A stretch of DNA of 14,873 bases. Origin: CAZBZG01 sp964496245. GTDB lineage: Bacteria > Planctomycetota > SZUA-567. The position numbers and the translations under genes were made by a program. Below, in pieces: positions 1-7,899 of the stretch. Where the stretch lies: assembly GCA_964496245.1 (NCBI GenBank), contig CAZBZG010000099.1, positions 1-14,873 on the forward strand, read 5' to 3'. A model generated the notes under the pieces. It was not told the origin of the DNA. It did not search any database and saw only the letters and a program-made list of their open reading frames with translations. Within the stretch, counting starts at the first letter, position 1; every line of letters starts with the position of its first letter.

Positions 1-1339
1 GCGCCATGCTGACCCGGTCCACCCCCTCGCCCAGAGGCGACTTCTTGGGGTGGCCCCATCCGTCGGCGCCGATGTGCGTGTTCTTGCCCGAGAACTCCTT
101 GGTCAGCTTGACCTCTTCCCACGCCTTGTAGTTGGTGTGCCACGCCTGATTCAGCGTCTTGAGGTCGGGATACTTCTCCTTGAGATACCGTTGAAACGCC
201 TGACAGGCCTTGGCGGGAGCGATGGGCGTCTTCCAGTAGTACTTCCTGCCCCAGCCTCGGCCGAAGCCCGCCTCCTCCCCCACCGACGCCAGGCAGAGGG
301 CGCCCGACTTGAGCGTCGCGTCGATCCGCCGCTTCTCGTTGCGCAGATACGCCTCGATCTCTTCGTCGGTCACCGCCTCGATCTCGGGATTCCACGTTTT
401 CGCGCCCACCCCCTCGTCGTACATGCGCCAGCTCCAGCGCTCTCCCGGATAGTGGAGTTCCTTGCCGGCGGATGGATAGCCGAGGGCGTTGAAGCCCGCG
501 TGCGCCATGAGCCGCATGTTCCGCGAGACGAGGCAGGGAGAGCTGCCCGCCATTTCGGACCAGACCGACCACTGGTATTCGTTGCGCATGTCCCAGCGTT
601 CGTGCTTGTACACCTTGCAGGTGGTCCGGGCCCAGCCGGCATTGTCCTTGACCGCTGCGGCCACGGCCCAGACCGTGTCCACACGCACTCCGTGGTCCGC
701 AAACGGCCAGGTGAAGGTCAGGGTCGTGGGCTCGGCACCCAGGGTGGCCGGCCGGGTCTCCGCGGTCAGGAGCCGGCCGCGGAAGTCGTACACGCCGAAG
801 CGGAGTTCGCCCTCCCAGGCGCTCGCGGACGAAGCTTCGAGCGTACACGTGGCGGATTCGCCGATCCTGTAGCCAGGCTTGTCTGCCGTGAGCTTGAGCT
901 GGACGCTGCCCGCGACCGGGATGTACTGCAGCGCCTGGTGGAGTTGCTTCCGGGCCGCTGGATCGCCCACCGTGAGGTAGGCTGCGTACAGGCCGCCGTA
1001 CCAGGACGCGTCCACGGGTACGGCCGTCTCCCAGGCCTGGTCTGCGCGCGGCGCCAGCTCCACCTCCTCGGGTTCGGTCTTGAAGACCACGCTGCCGAAC
1101 GGCGAGACCACGTGAGTGCTCACTGTCACGGTCTGCACGCGGTCGGTGCAGTTCTGCAGCCCGCCTTGGAGCACGTAGTCCTGGCCGGGCGGGGCTTCGT
1201 CCGGGCCCTTGGCCAGGTCGGCCATCACGGGCAGGGCGGCCCGGCTGGCGTTCAGCTCTGCTATCGGCGGAACGGCGGGCCGTGGCGGCGTCACGGGAGT
1301 CTTCCTGAGGCGGTAGGGAGGCTTGTGTTTGACACCGAA
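1..1339 (-). CDS. GH42-like glycoside hydrolase, internal fragment (both ends missing)
   Basis: Open on the minus strand from the assembly gap to the window edge (446 codons), with neither start nor stop present. From the gap inward it has a proline-rich linker, then beta-rich sequence to about fragment residue 245. A TIM-barrel-like stretch follows: MRNEYQWSVW near 251, an acidic SVGEEAG motif at about 353-357, then the run from F382 (FQRYLKEKYP) to LNQAW (396-400). The pattern of F, YL, KYP, LN and AW is typical of the region after the acid/base residue in GH42 beta-galactosidase-type enzymes. GEE (355-356) is the candidate acid/base position; this is inferred, since classical GH42 has Asn-Glu. 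The GH42-like call rests on motif recognition only. Frame, composition and protein-like sequence exclude the other open frames here. The piece before the gap (1350-2307) may be its N-terminus. The substrate cannot be told; the neighbouring sulfatase suggests a sulfated glycan. Confidence 0.7.
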
Positions 1340-1349
1340 NNNNNNNNNN
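1340..1349. other. assembly gap (10 N)
   Basis: Ten undetermined bases. Coding sequence enters from both sides without a stop or start. Taken literally, ten bases put the two flanking minus-strand frames one base out of register. A true gap length of 2 modulo 3 (for example 8, 11 or 14) would fuse them into one reading frame. The 10 N may be a placeholder of unknown size. Confidence 0.98.
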
Positions 1350-2307
1350 CCCAGTAGCGCATCCAGATCTCGTCGTGGTCGTAGCTGCGCAGGTAGCCGG
1401 CCACGGCACCGCTCTTGCGGCTGATCGGGCCGGTGGGCACGAACAGGATCGCACCGTCGCCCACGCGCCGCGCGAACGCGGCCCCCGACTGCCCGGTGGC
1501 CAGGGCGCGGGCTTCGCCGAGGGCGCCCGGACCGGCCCCCGGGATCTGGGCGACGTGCATATACCGATGGCCATGCAGCCGGCCCAGGGGCAGGCCCATG
1601 AGTGCCGAAGCGTCGGTGCGTTCGGAACCGCCTCCGTGCCACGTCCGCTTCTTGGGATGGCGCTTGGCCGGCCACAGGGGCGCGAGCTTGCTGTTGCCGG
1701 GCGGGTAGCCGTGGTTGCTCTTGTTGTTGCACACGACCAGGAGCCCGCCCTTTTGTACGTACTTCACAAGGACCTCATCGATGATGTTTCCGGGCTTTTC
1801 GACCCAAACGACGTCGTAGCGCCCCGGCGCCGCCTCGAGCGTCTCCAGGATCTGTTCATGCAGGCGTTCGGAAGCTTCCTTTGCGGAGGGGTTCTTTTTG
1901 TTTTTGGGATTTGGAACGTGGTCGCTGATATGGGCCATGAGGTGGAGATCTCCGAGCCCGTCGACCATCTTGGGGGTCATCCCCCCCCGCGGATAGAAGC
2001 GGAAGTCCACATCCGCGTTGCAGCGGCGCGCAATGCGCTGGTAGATGGCGCCAGGCCCGTCGAATTGCATGATCACGAGCATGCGCAGACGGCGCTTGTG
2101 GCGCAGGATCGGCCAGGCAGCCGGTTCGGGCAGGGAATCCGCCGCAGGCGTACGCGGCGCCGGCGCCTCCCCCAGCGAGAGCTGCGGCGCAGGCCAGGCA
2201 GAAGCCGGCTCGCCGGCTGCAGGCGCGTACCGCCCCCAGGCCATGCACATCACGCTGGCGGCCAGAACCAAGCCACGTTGCGTCCATCTTCCGTTGCGTC
2301 GTCTCAT
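1350..2307 (-). CDS. secreted ThuA/GATase-like domain protein, C-terminus lost in gap
   Basis: ATG at 2307 is preceded eight bases away by GGAGGA, a strong Shine-Dalgarno. Residues 1-30 form a signal peptide: basic RRRNGR, hydrophobic LVLAASVMCMAW, and APA before the likely cleavage site. Residues about 75-190 look like a Rossmann/flavodoxin-type fold of the ThuA or class I glutamine-amidotransferase-like kind: strand RMLVIMQF (75-82), DVVWVEKPG (165-173), then GGLLVVCNN (187-195) after a helix. Residues 283-291 (GDGAILFVP) and the tail HDEIWMRYW are usual near the end of such domains. No catalytic Cys-His-Glu triad is evident, so the role may be structural, as in the trimerisation domain of GH42 enzymes. 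There are 319 residues before the gap. It is either a stand-alone protein ending in the gap or the N-terminal domain of the GH42-like fragment beyond it. A run of eight G (1981-1988) lies in its coding sequence. Confidence 0.7.
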
Positions 2308-2471
2308 GTGCTGTCTCCTCCATTTGCTGTGATCGGGGCAAGGGTGCGCCATGCTCCGGGCGCGAAGAGTCCTGCTTCTCCAGGACCGGAAGTCCGCGCA
2401 AGATGCCGGATGCGCAGAGGCGCGTTCCTCCGTTGGTCCCGCGCGCCATGTCGCTCTGCGAACGTCTCCAT
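2304..2471 (-). CDS. possible 55-residue small ORF bridging two enzyme genes
   Basis: Begins with ATG directly after the TGA of the 1390-residue GH42-like gene (TGAATG). It runs 55 codons and ends in a TGA that overlaps the ATG of the next gene by four bases (ATGA). That geometry is classic for translational coupling. Against it: there is no clear Shine-Dalgarno, third-position GC is clearly lower than in the flanking genes, there is no recognisable domain or membrane segment, and the sequence is arginine- and glycine-rich. The downstream gene's ribosome binding site lies inside it. A short perfect hairpin (arms GTCCTG/CAGGAC at 2369-2374 and 2381-2386, 6-nt loop) also falls inside. It may be an accidental open frame in a 164-nt spacer. 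Confidence 0.25.
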   Translation of the reverse strand: METFAERHGARDQRRNAPLRIRHLARTSGPGEAGLFAPGAWRTLAPITANGGDST

Positions 2472-5400
2472 TCACCGTGAAACCGCGTACGCGTCCTTGG
2501 CCGCCTGCATCAGAAAGCCGGCTGCAGCCGCCACCCCGTCGGGATCGTTGGCCGCAGCTATGACCGCATCGTAGTGCAGGCTGAAGGGCCGCCACAGGTG
2601 CGCCACGTATGCCTGGCCCGGCGCCGGGAAGCCGCCCAGGCTCGTGCGGTAGGTCCACCTCCGGTGCCAGAGGGCCAGCCGGACCAGGGCGTTGTCCTGC
2701 GCCGAGCCGATGGCGATGACCGGCCGGTCCACCTCGATATCGTCGTCTACCCGGCGAATCGGCTCCCGGATGCGGTACACGCCGCGGCCCACGAAGTCGT
2801 CGAACCCCTTGACCGCCAGGTCGGACGCCCGCCGGATCTCCACGTCCACGCCCTGCGCCTCGAGGAACTGTGCGAGTCGCTGTACCGCCTCGGCCGGCGG
2901 CGCATGGTCGCCCAGCGCGATGTAGACGGCTTTCAGGTCGTCCTCGAAGAGCGCGGCGTAGTCGGCTCGTTCGCCGTTGAGGAGCGTCGGCAGTTCGTAG
3001 ACCGCTTTGGCGCGGAAAAACGTCTCCATCGCTGCCGCGTTCTCCGCGATCACCGGACCGTCCAACGGCGTGGCCAGGGCCCCGGCGTCCGCGATCTCGA
3101 TGTCCGCGTGCGCGGTCTGTCCGGTCAGCGTCTCGCGCACCTCCACGCGTACGATGCCCGGATCGAACAGGCCGGCCGTGAACCGGCCTTGCCACGCGCC
3201 GTTGTCCGTGCTGCGCAGGCGTACGCCGCGGACCGGCTCGCCCTTGGCGCTCAGGAAGCGGACCTCCAGCGGCACGGCCGCCCGCAGCACCTCCCCGGAG
3301 GCGCCGCGCAGGGTTGCGCGCAGGGGCGCGGCGTCGCCTCGGTGCACGCCTCGGGGCGCGGTCAGCTCGATCCCGCCGATCGGCTCGGGCAGCACGCCGT
3401 ACACGCAGAGCTCGCCCTCGGCCAGATCCACGTTCGCGTGGGCTCCGCCGTCGCCGGCCTCGATGCGTTCCCCGGACAGCATGTTGTACACCGCGCCGCG
3501 CGCGGGCAGGGTCAGACTGGCCTGGAGCGGTTCCCACTCCTTCTGCCGGCGGTAGAGCTTGAATCCCGGGACGTCTTCCTCGGGCAGCATGTTCTCGTTC
3601 ACGCCCAGGAAGTACTCTGCCTCGCCGTTGACCTGACGGGTGACCAGCAGGTCCAGGGGCGCGTTCGTCTCGACCACGTGATCCACCAGCGGCGCCACAT
3701 GCTCTCGCATAACCGGAACGACGTCCGGGAGGAAGAGCGGCGCGAAGTTGCGCCCCCCCCTCTCTTCGGGCAGCTTGCTCGTGCGGGCGAGCTTGCCGAA
3801 GTCCACGGGCAGCTTCTTGGCGTCCGGCAGGTCCACCCGCGTGCCCTCGTCCACGAAGACCGTGCCGCCGTTGTCGAGAAATGCGCGGATGCGCCGCCGC
3901 AACGCGGGCATCATCTCGGTGATCTCCGGGAGGATCAGGACTTTGCGCCGGGCCAGCGCGCGGTCGCGCAGGATCTCCTCCTCGCACAGCCACCCGGCCT
4001 GGAGGCCCGCGTGCAGGAGACTGGCAAGCGTGCAGTAGCCGGTGTAGGCCGCGTGGTAGGCTTCCTTGTAGGCGTGCTTGGCGTCGTCCTTGGTCGGAAG
4101 GAGCTTGGGCGCGAAGTCGTACAGGCTGTAGAGCACCGCTACCTCCGCGTCCCGGTCCCGGCGGATGGTCCGCAGCAGACCGCCGATGCGCTCGAGGCGT
4201 TTGTGCAGAGCCCGGTAGCCTTGGACATAGCGCTTCACTTCTTCCGTCTCCTTGCCCGCGAAGTATGCGCGGGGGATCATCTTCTTCCAATGGAAGTGCG
4301 CGATGCCGTCGACCTGCCGGCTCACGGCCAGGTTGACCTCGTGCCGGGTCAGCGTGAAGTCGTTGTCCGACCAGATGAGCGGCATGAACTCGATCGTCTG
4401 CGGCTGCATGAAGTGGTACTCGTTGCCGAGCAGGATGAAGGACTTGCGAAAATACCCGGGGTACCAGTGCATGGTCGAGAGCGTGATGGACTTGTACGCG
4501 ATCGGCGGATGCCCGCCGTCCACGGCCATGCTGTTCAGGTTGCCGTTCTGGGTGCCCAGGTACGCGAACGCGCCGGGGTCTGCGAAGCGGTTGATCTGGT
4601 CCAGCACCTCGCCGATGCCCGCGTACACGTTGTGGTGCTGCCGCTGCTTGTCGTAGATCCAGGCGCGCGCGGCTTCGCGGTCCTCGCCCGCGTAGCGCGG
4701 CCGGGGACGTCCGAACTCCTTCTCGAAATGGTCGTACTCGATATAGGTGGCGTCGTTGTAGGGCCGCGGGCCGCGGGCCGTGCCGCCTTCGTCGAACACG
4801 TTCATGCCCATGAAACAGGGATGCTGGCGGCCGGCCATGGTGGTCCACGCCGAACTCGCCGCCAGGCGGTTGACCACGATCGGATCCCGGAAGCTGATGC
4901 CGTAGCCCCACGGCTGGTGGGCCGAGCCCCACTGCGCGTAGATGCGCCAGCGCTTCCGGTCCAGGAACTCCAGGAACCGGTCCCGCGGGGGCGCATACCG
5001 GTCGGCCGGGCCGATGGCCGGCAGCCACTGCGCGCACTCCGCAAGCCCGCGGCTCACACCATCCAAACGGCCGCGCGTGCCGAAACGCGTACCCCGCTGC
5101 TCCAGGAATCCAGTGATGCCGAGCGCATCCAGCTTCTCCACCGCGTCGTACTGGTCGAGCACGCTCGCGTAGGACATGATCAGGAAATCGCTGCGGCGCG
5201 CTTCGGGAAGGATGGTGATCGCGCGGCGGGCCAGCACCTCCTCGCCCGCACGAAGCTGCAACTCGACCTCGCCCGGGCTGAACGCATCCGGCTGGATGCG
5301 GATCGCCCGATTCCTGCCGCACGCGGCCAGTGCCTGGACCATGCCCTCGCGACGGGCCACGAGCGAGAGCGGCCGGGCCGCCTCGTGCCACACGGCGATG

Positions 5401-6644
5401 TCGATCTTCTCACCGGCCCGGTACGCGGTGCGACCTTCGGGAAGCCAGAGGCTGGCCGTCGCCCTCGAGTTCCCTTTCAGCGCCACCACCACCCGCGCCG
5501 TGCAGAAAGCCCCGCCGTCTGGCGCACGTGCCTCGGCCTCGAGGAGATATGCGCCCGAGGGCAGATCCAACGCCGTGGTCACCGCCTCGCCGGGCGTCAA
5601 GGGCACCGCCACGGGCTCTGCGGGCGAGGAGCGGTCCAGCGGCCGGAGCGTGCCCGTCACGGCCCACTCCTTGCCGCCCCTCAGGAAGCGCGCGTCGCAC
5701 GCGAGCCCCGCATCCGTCGGCCGCGCGGTCACCGCGAGCACCGCGCCCTTGCCACTGCCCACGCCCGCGAACGTGTCGGCGGGCAGTTCCAGGTCCTGGC
5801 CATGCACGCGCAGCGGGGACGTGCGCACGGGCCGGAAGTCCAGGCGCTTGCGCTTGGAATGGTAGGTGGTGAGATACCCTAGGGGCTTCTCCGGCGCGGG
5901 CTTGGGCGCGAGGTCCGGATCCTTGTGCGGCAGCGCAAGGACCGCGCCGTCGTGGATGCGGATGTCTCTGCGGTCCACGCCTTCGGGGGCGCCGCCCAGG
6001 GAGAGCTTCCCCTCGGCTACGCGCAGCGGCACGGTCCAGTCCTCGGCTTCCAGGGTCCACGTGCCGTTGGGCAACTCGACGTGGCGAAAGCCGGCGCGCA
6101 TCTCGTAGGCCCCGTCGATCTTCCATCGCCCCCAGTCCACGGGGATGCGGAAGTGGAATGCGGGAACGCGTCCGAACCTGACTTCGAAGGCGCCGTCATC
6201 CGCAACGGAGGCGGGCGGGGCCTCGGCCAGGTACGGACCGGCCTGCACATCCGTGACCTTCCTGCTGCCGTCGGCCGCGATCGTGAGCGTGACCGACCAA
6301 CCCATGTCGCCCGTGATCCGGTAGGCGTGGCCGACGGGAAAGGCGCGACGCAGGCTTCGGTATGCCCAGCCCATACCTCCGCGCACGCGGACGGATTCGT
6401 CGTCCAGACAGGTCACCCGCCATGCGTCGTGCTCCACGAGCATCTTGATCTTCACCTTCTTCTTTGCCTCAGGCTGCTCCGCCGTCTGGCCGGTGCCGGT
6501 TGCGACAAGCATGGTCGCGAGCGCGGCGCACGAAGCCAGGCCCCACAGGAGACGAAGCGATGCGCGTCTCCTGTAACGCCAACCCCTCGATTCCGCTTCG
6601 CCCCCGATGTGCATGGCTGACAGGCTGCATGTGCGACGGTTCAT
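2472..6644 (-). CDS. large secreted GH42-like glycoside hydrolase (multidomain, 1390 aa)
   Basis: Probably a secreted glycosidase of the beta-galactosidase (GH42/clan GH-A) kind. A basic n-region (RRRASLR) and hydrophobic LLWGLASCAALATMLVA end at about residue 50 as a signal peptide. Residues 65-300 are an unrecognised beta-rich domain, followed by beta-sandwich sequence to about 480. A barrel-like domain spans about 485-830, with MNVFDEGG (D618, E619) as candidate acid/base. A GATase-like trimerisation domain follows from V835 to about 940 (VAVLYSLYDF; KVLILPEITEM; NGGTVFVDEG). Ig-like sequence continues to about 1195. The last 190 residues are Rossmann-like (VIAIGSAQDN, then IAAANDPDGVAAAAGF) and resemble accessory domains of GH20/GH67 enzymes. 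The ATG at 6644 has GGGAG five bases before it; an in-frame ATG at 6677 with AGGAGG nine bases before it is an equally possible start, 11 residues longer. It lies 32-65 nt after the deacylase gene, in operon-like spacing. The exact GH family and catalytic pair are not proven. Confidence 0.75.
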   Translation of the reverse strand: MNRRTCSLSAMHIGGEAESRGWRYRRRASLRLLWGLASCAALATMLVATGTGQTAEQPEAKKKVKIKMLVEHDAWRVTCLDDESVRVRGGMGWAYRSLRRAFPVGHAYRITGDMGWSVTLTIAADGSRKVTDVQAGPYLAEAPPASVADDGAFEVRFGRVPAFHFRIPVDWGRWKIDGAYEMRAGFRHVELPNGTWTLEAEDWTVPLRVAEGKLSLGGAPEGVDRRDIRIHDGAVLALPHKDPDLAPKPAPEKPLGYLTTYHSKRKRLDFRPVRTSPLRVHGQDLELPADTFAGVGSGKGAVLAVTARPTDAGLACDARFLRGGKEWAVTGTLRPLDRSSPAEPVAVPLTPGEAVTTALDLPSGAYLLEAEARAPDGGAFCTARVVVALKGNSRATASLWLPEGRTAYRAGEKIDIAVWHEAARPLSLVARREGMVQALAACGRNRAIRIQPDAFSPGEVELQLRAGEEVLARRAITILPEARRSDFLIMSYASVLDQYDAVEKLDALGITGFLEQRGTRFGTRGRLDGVSRGLAECAQWLPAIGPADRYAPPRDRFLEFLDRKRWRIYAQWGSAHQPWGYGISFRDPIVVNRLAASSAWTTMAGRQHPCFMGMNVFDEGGTARGPRPYNDATYIEYDHFEKEFGRPRPRYAGEDREAARAWIYDKQRQHHNVYAGIGEVLDQINRFADPGAFAYLGTQNGNLNSMAVDGGHPPIAYKSITLSTMHWYPGYFRKSFILLGNEYHFMQPQTIEFMPLIWSDNDFTLTRHEVNLAVSRQVDGIAHFHWKKMIPRAYFAGKETEEVKRYVQGYRALHKRLERIGGLLRTIRRDRDAEVAVLYSLYDFAPKLLPTKDDAKHAYKEAYHAAYTGYCTLASLLHAGLQAGWLCEEEILRDRALARRKVLILPEITEMMPALRRRIRAFLDNGGTVFVDEGTRVDLPDAKKLPVDFGKLARTSKLPEERGGRNFAPLFLPDVVPVMREHVAPLVDHVVETNAPLDLLVTRQVNGEAEYFLGVNENMLPEEDVPGFKLYRRQKEWEPLQASLTLPARGAVYNMLSGERIEAGDGGAHANVDLAEGELCVYGVLPEPIGGIELTAPRGVHRGDAAPLRATLRGASGEVLRAAVPLEVRFLSAKGEPVRGVRLRSTDNGAWQGRFTAGLFDPGIVRVEVRETLTGQTAHADIEIADAGALATPLDGPVIAENAAAMETFFRAKAVYELPTLLNGERADYAALFEDDLKAVYIALGDHAPPAEAVQRLAQFLEAQGVDVEIRRASDLAVKGFDDFVGRGVYRIREPIRRVDDDIEVDRPVIAIGSAQDNALVRLALWHRRWTYRTSLGGFPAPGQAYVAHLWRPFSLHYDAVIAAANDPDGVAAAAGFLMQAAKDAYAVSR

Positions 6645-6709
6645 GCGTTCTCCCTTTCCATTGGCGCGTTGCTGCATCTGAGTGCGCCTCCTGAACGATC
6701 TGCGTGGAA

Positions 6710-7873
6710 TCAGCTTGGGCCCTGCGGGGCTTCTCCCGTAGCCCGGCTCTGCTCGTCCTTGTAGTAGTCTGCGGGATAGGGGGCGAAGAGGGGCTCTTCG
6801 TCGCGGATGGCCATGGTGAGCACCGCGTCGCCCGGATAGTAGTAGATGCCGTGCGCGCGGCTTAAGACGAAGCCGTCGCATTCCGCGCGCAGCACGCCCT
6901 CGCCCAGGGGCCGGCCCCAGATGTCGAGCGTGCGCGCGACAGGGTCGTCCCTCCCGACCGCTTCGCCCGGCTGCACGAGATGCTCGACCACGCACGGTTC
7001 GGTGACCCGCGGCGTGCGCCGCCGGCGCACGGGAAATCCGGGATCCACGACCCGGACGCCCTCGATCGGCTCGGGGCGTCCGTCGAGGAGGCCCGCATGG
7101 CGCATGACATTGCGCGTACCGGCAACGGCCGCACCGATGATGGCTGGATCGGGCATATGTCCGGTGCTGAGTTCGGCGGTGAAGGCGGGAATGCCGGCAA
7201 GCATCACCGCGGCGCCGGAGGTCGAGCGGTGCAGCTTCTCGTCGACGTACACCCGGCTTGGGTACTCGTTGACGATGGTGTGCCCGTAGGCGCGCATCAT
7301 ATGCTCGAGCCGTCCGGCCAGAACCCGGGCGCGCGCCTCCTCCTTGGGCTCGTCCGTGTCGGTGCGATAGAGGACGCGGTCGCGGAAGGAGAAGGAGAGC
7401 GAATTCGTGGCGGAGTTGTGGAAGTCGATCAAAGCGTCCGCGCTCGCCTCGATCTCCCGGAAGAGCCGCCGGTATGCCAACTCGAGCGAGGAGGGCGGCG
7501 TCTTGTCCGGGTCCGGCGGCATCTCCGGCCTGCCGTCCGGCCAGATGCGATTGGGATCCTTGGGCGCGTGGTACGGCTCGCGCTTGGCGGTGCGCTGCCC
7601 CACGGGGCTCAGCGCGGGCATGGCGACGACCGTGCCCTTGAGCTTCCCCACGAGTTCTCGCGTAAGCAGCCTGAAGAGCACGAGCGGGCCGGCCTGCTCC
7701 GGGCCGTGGAGGCCGGCCGTGAGCCACAGGCACGGGCCGTCCTCCTTTCCCTGCGCCACAATCACGGGCAGGAACTCGGCATGGCCCGTGGGATGTTCGA
7801 ACGCCTCCCACCTGCCGTACTGGATGGTGCCGGGCTTGGCGGTCGCTGTGCCGAGAACGAAGGTCGCGGACAT
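6710..7873 (-). CDS. succinylglutamate desuccinylase/aspartoacylase-family zinc hydrolase
   Basis: 387 residues of the AstE/AspA type (M14-like zinc carboxypeptidase fold), which cleave N-acyl amino acid or related amide bonds. Visible zinc ligands are H56 and E59 in GLHGPEQ and H152 in DFHNS. N108-R109 in DPNR match the substrate carboxylate-binding pair, and E234 in TAELSTG is the likely general base. A smaller beta-rich C-terminal domain follows from about 265, typical of the family. ATG at 7873 has AGGAG five bases before it; the upstream in-frame ATG at 7912 would overlap the sulfatase gene and lacks that site. There is no signal peptide, so it should act in the cytoplasm. It sits 26 nt after the sulfatase stop. 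The family also contains enzymes of unknown substrate; in a glycan locus it may remove an acyl or amide-linked group from an imported sugar, which is inference. Confidence 0.88.
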   Translation of the reverse strand: MSATFVLGTATAKPGTIQYGRWEAFEHPTGHAEFLPVIVAQGKEDGPCLWLTAGLHGPEQAGPLVLFRLLTRELVGKLKGTVVAMPALSPVGQRTAKREPYHAPKDPNRIWPDGRPEMPPDPDKTPPSSLELAYRRLFREIEASADALIDFHNSATNSLSFSFRDRVLYRTDTDEPKEEARARVLAGRLEHMMRAYGHTIVNEYPSRVYVDEKLHRSTSGAAVMLAGIPAFTAELSTGHMPDPAIIGAAVAGTRNVMRHAGLLDGRPEPIEGVRVVDPGFPVRRRRTPRVTEPCVVEHLVQPGEAVGRDDPVARTLDIWGRPLGEGVLRAECDGFVLSRAHGIYYYPGDAVLTMAIRDEEPLFAPYPADYYKDEQSRATGEAPQGPS

Positions 7874-7899
7874 GAATCTCCTGTCCCTTTCAAGAGATG

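Noticed and set aside
50..1357. 435-codon plus-strand frame crossing the N gap
   Set aside because: The minus strand here encodes convincing GH42-like sequence; the plus frame is low-complexity and runs through undetermined bases.
1291..5391. 1366-codon minus-strand frame linking the ThuA-like gene to sequence inside the GH42-like gene
   Set aside because: Only the part from 2307 downward is protein-like and has a ribosome binding site and signal peptide. The upstream part is an out-of-frame shadow.
2574..5882. 1102-codon open frame on the plus strand
   Set aside because: It is antisense to the GH42-like gene; its composition is rich in R, H, V, L and G with no domain. It results from GC-biased third positions in the real gene.
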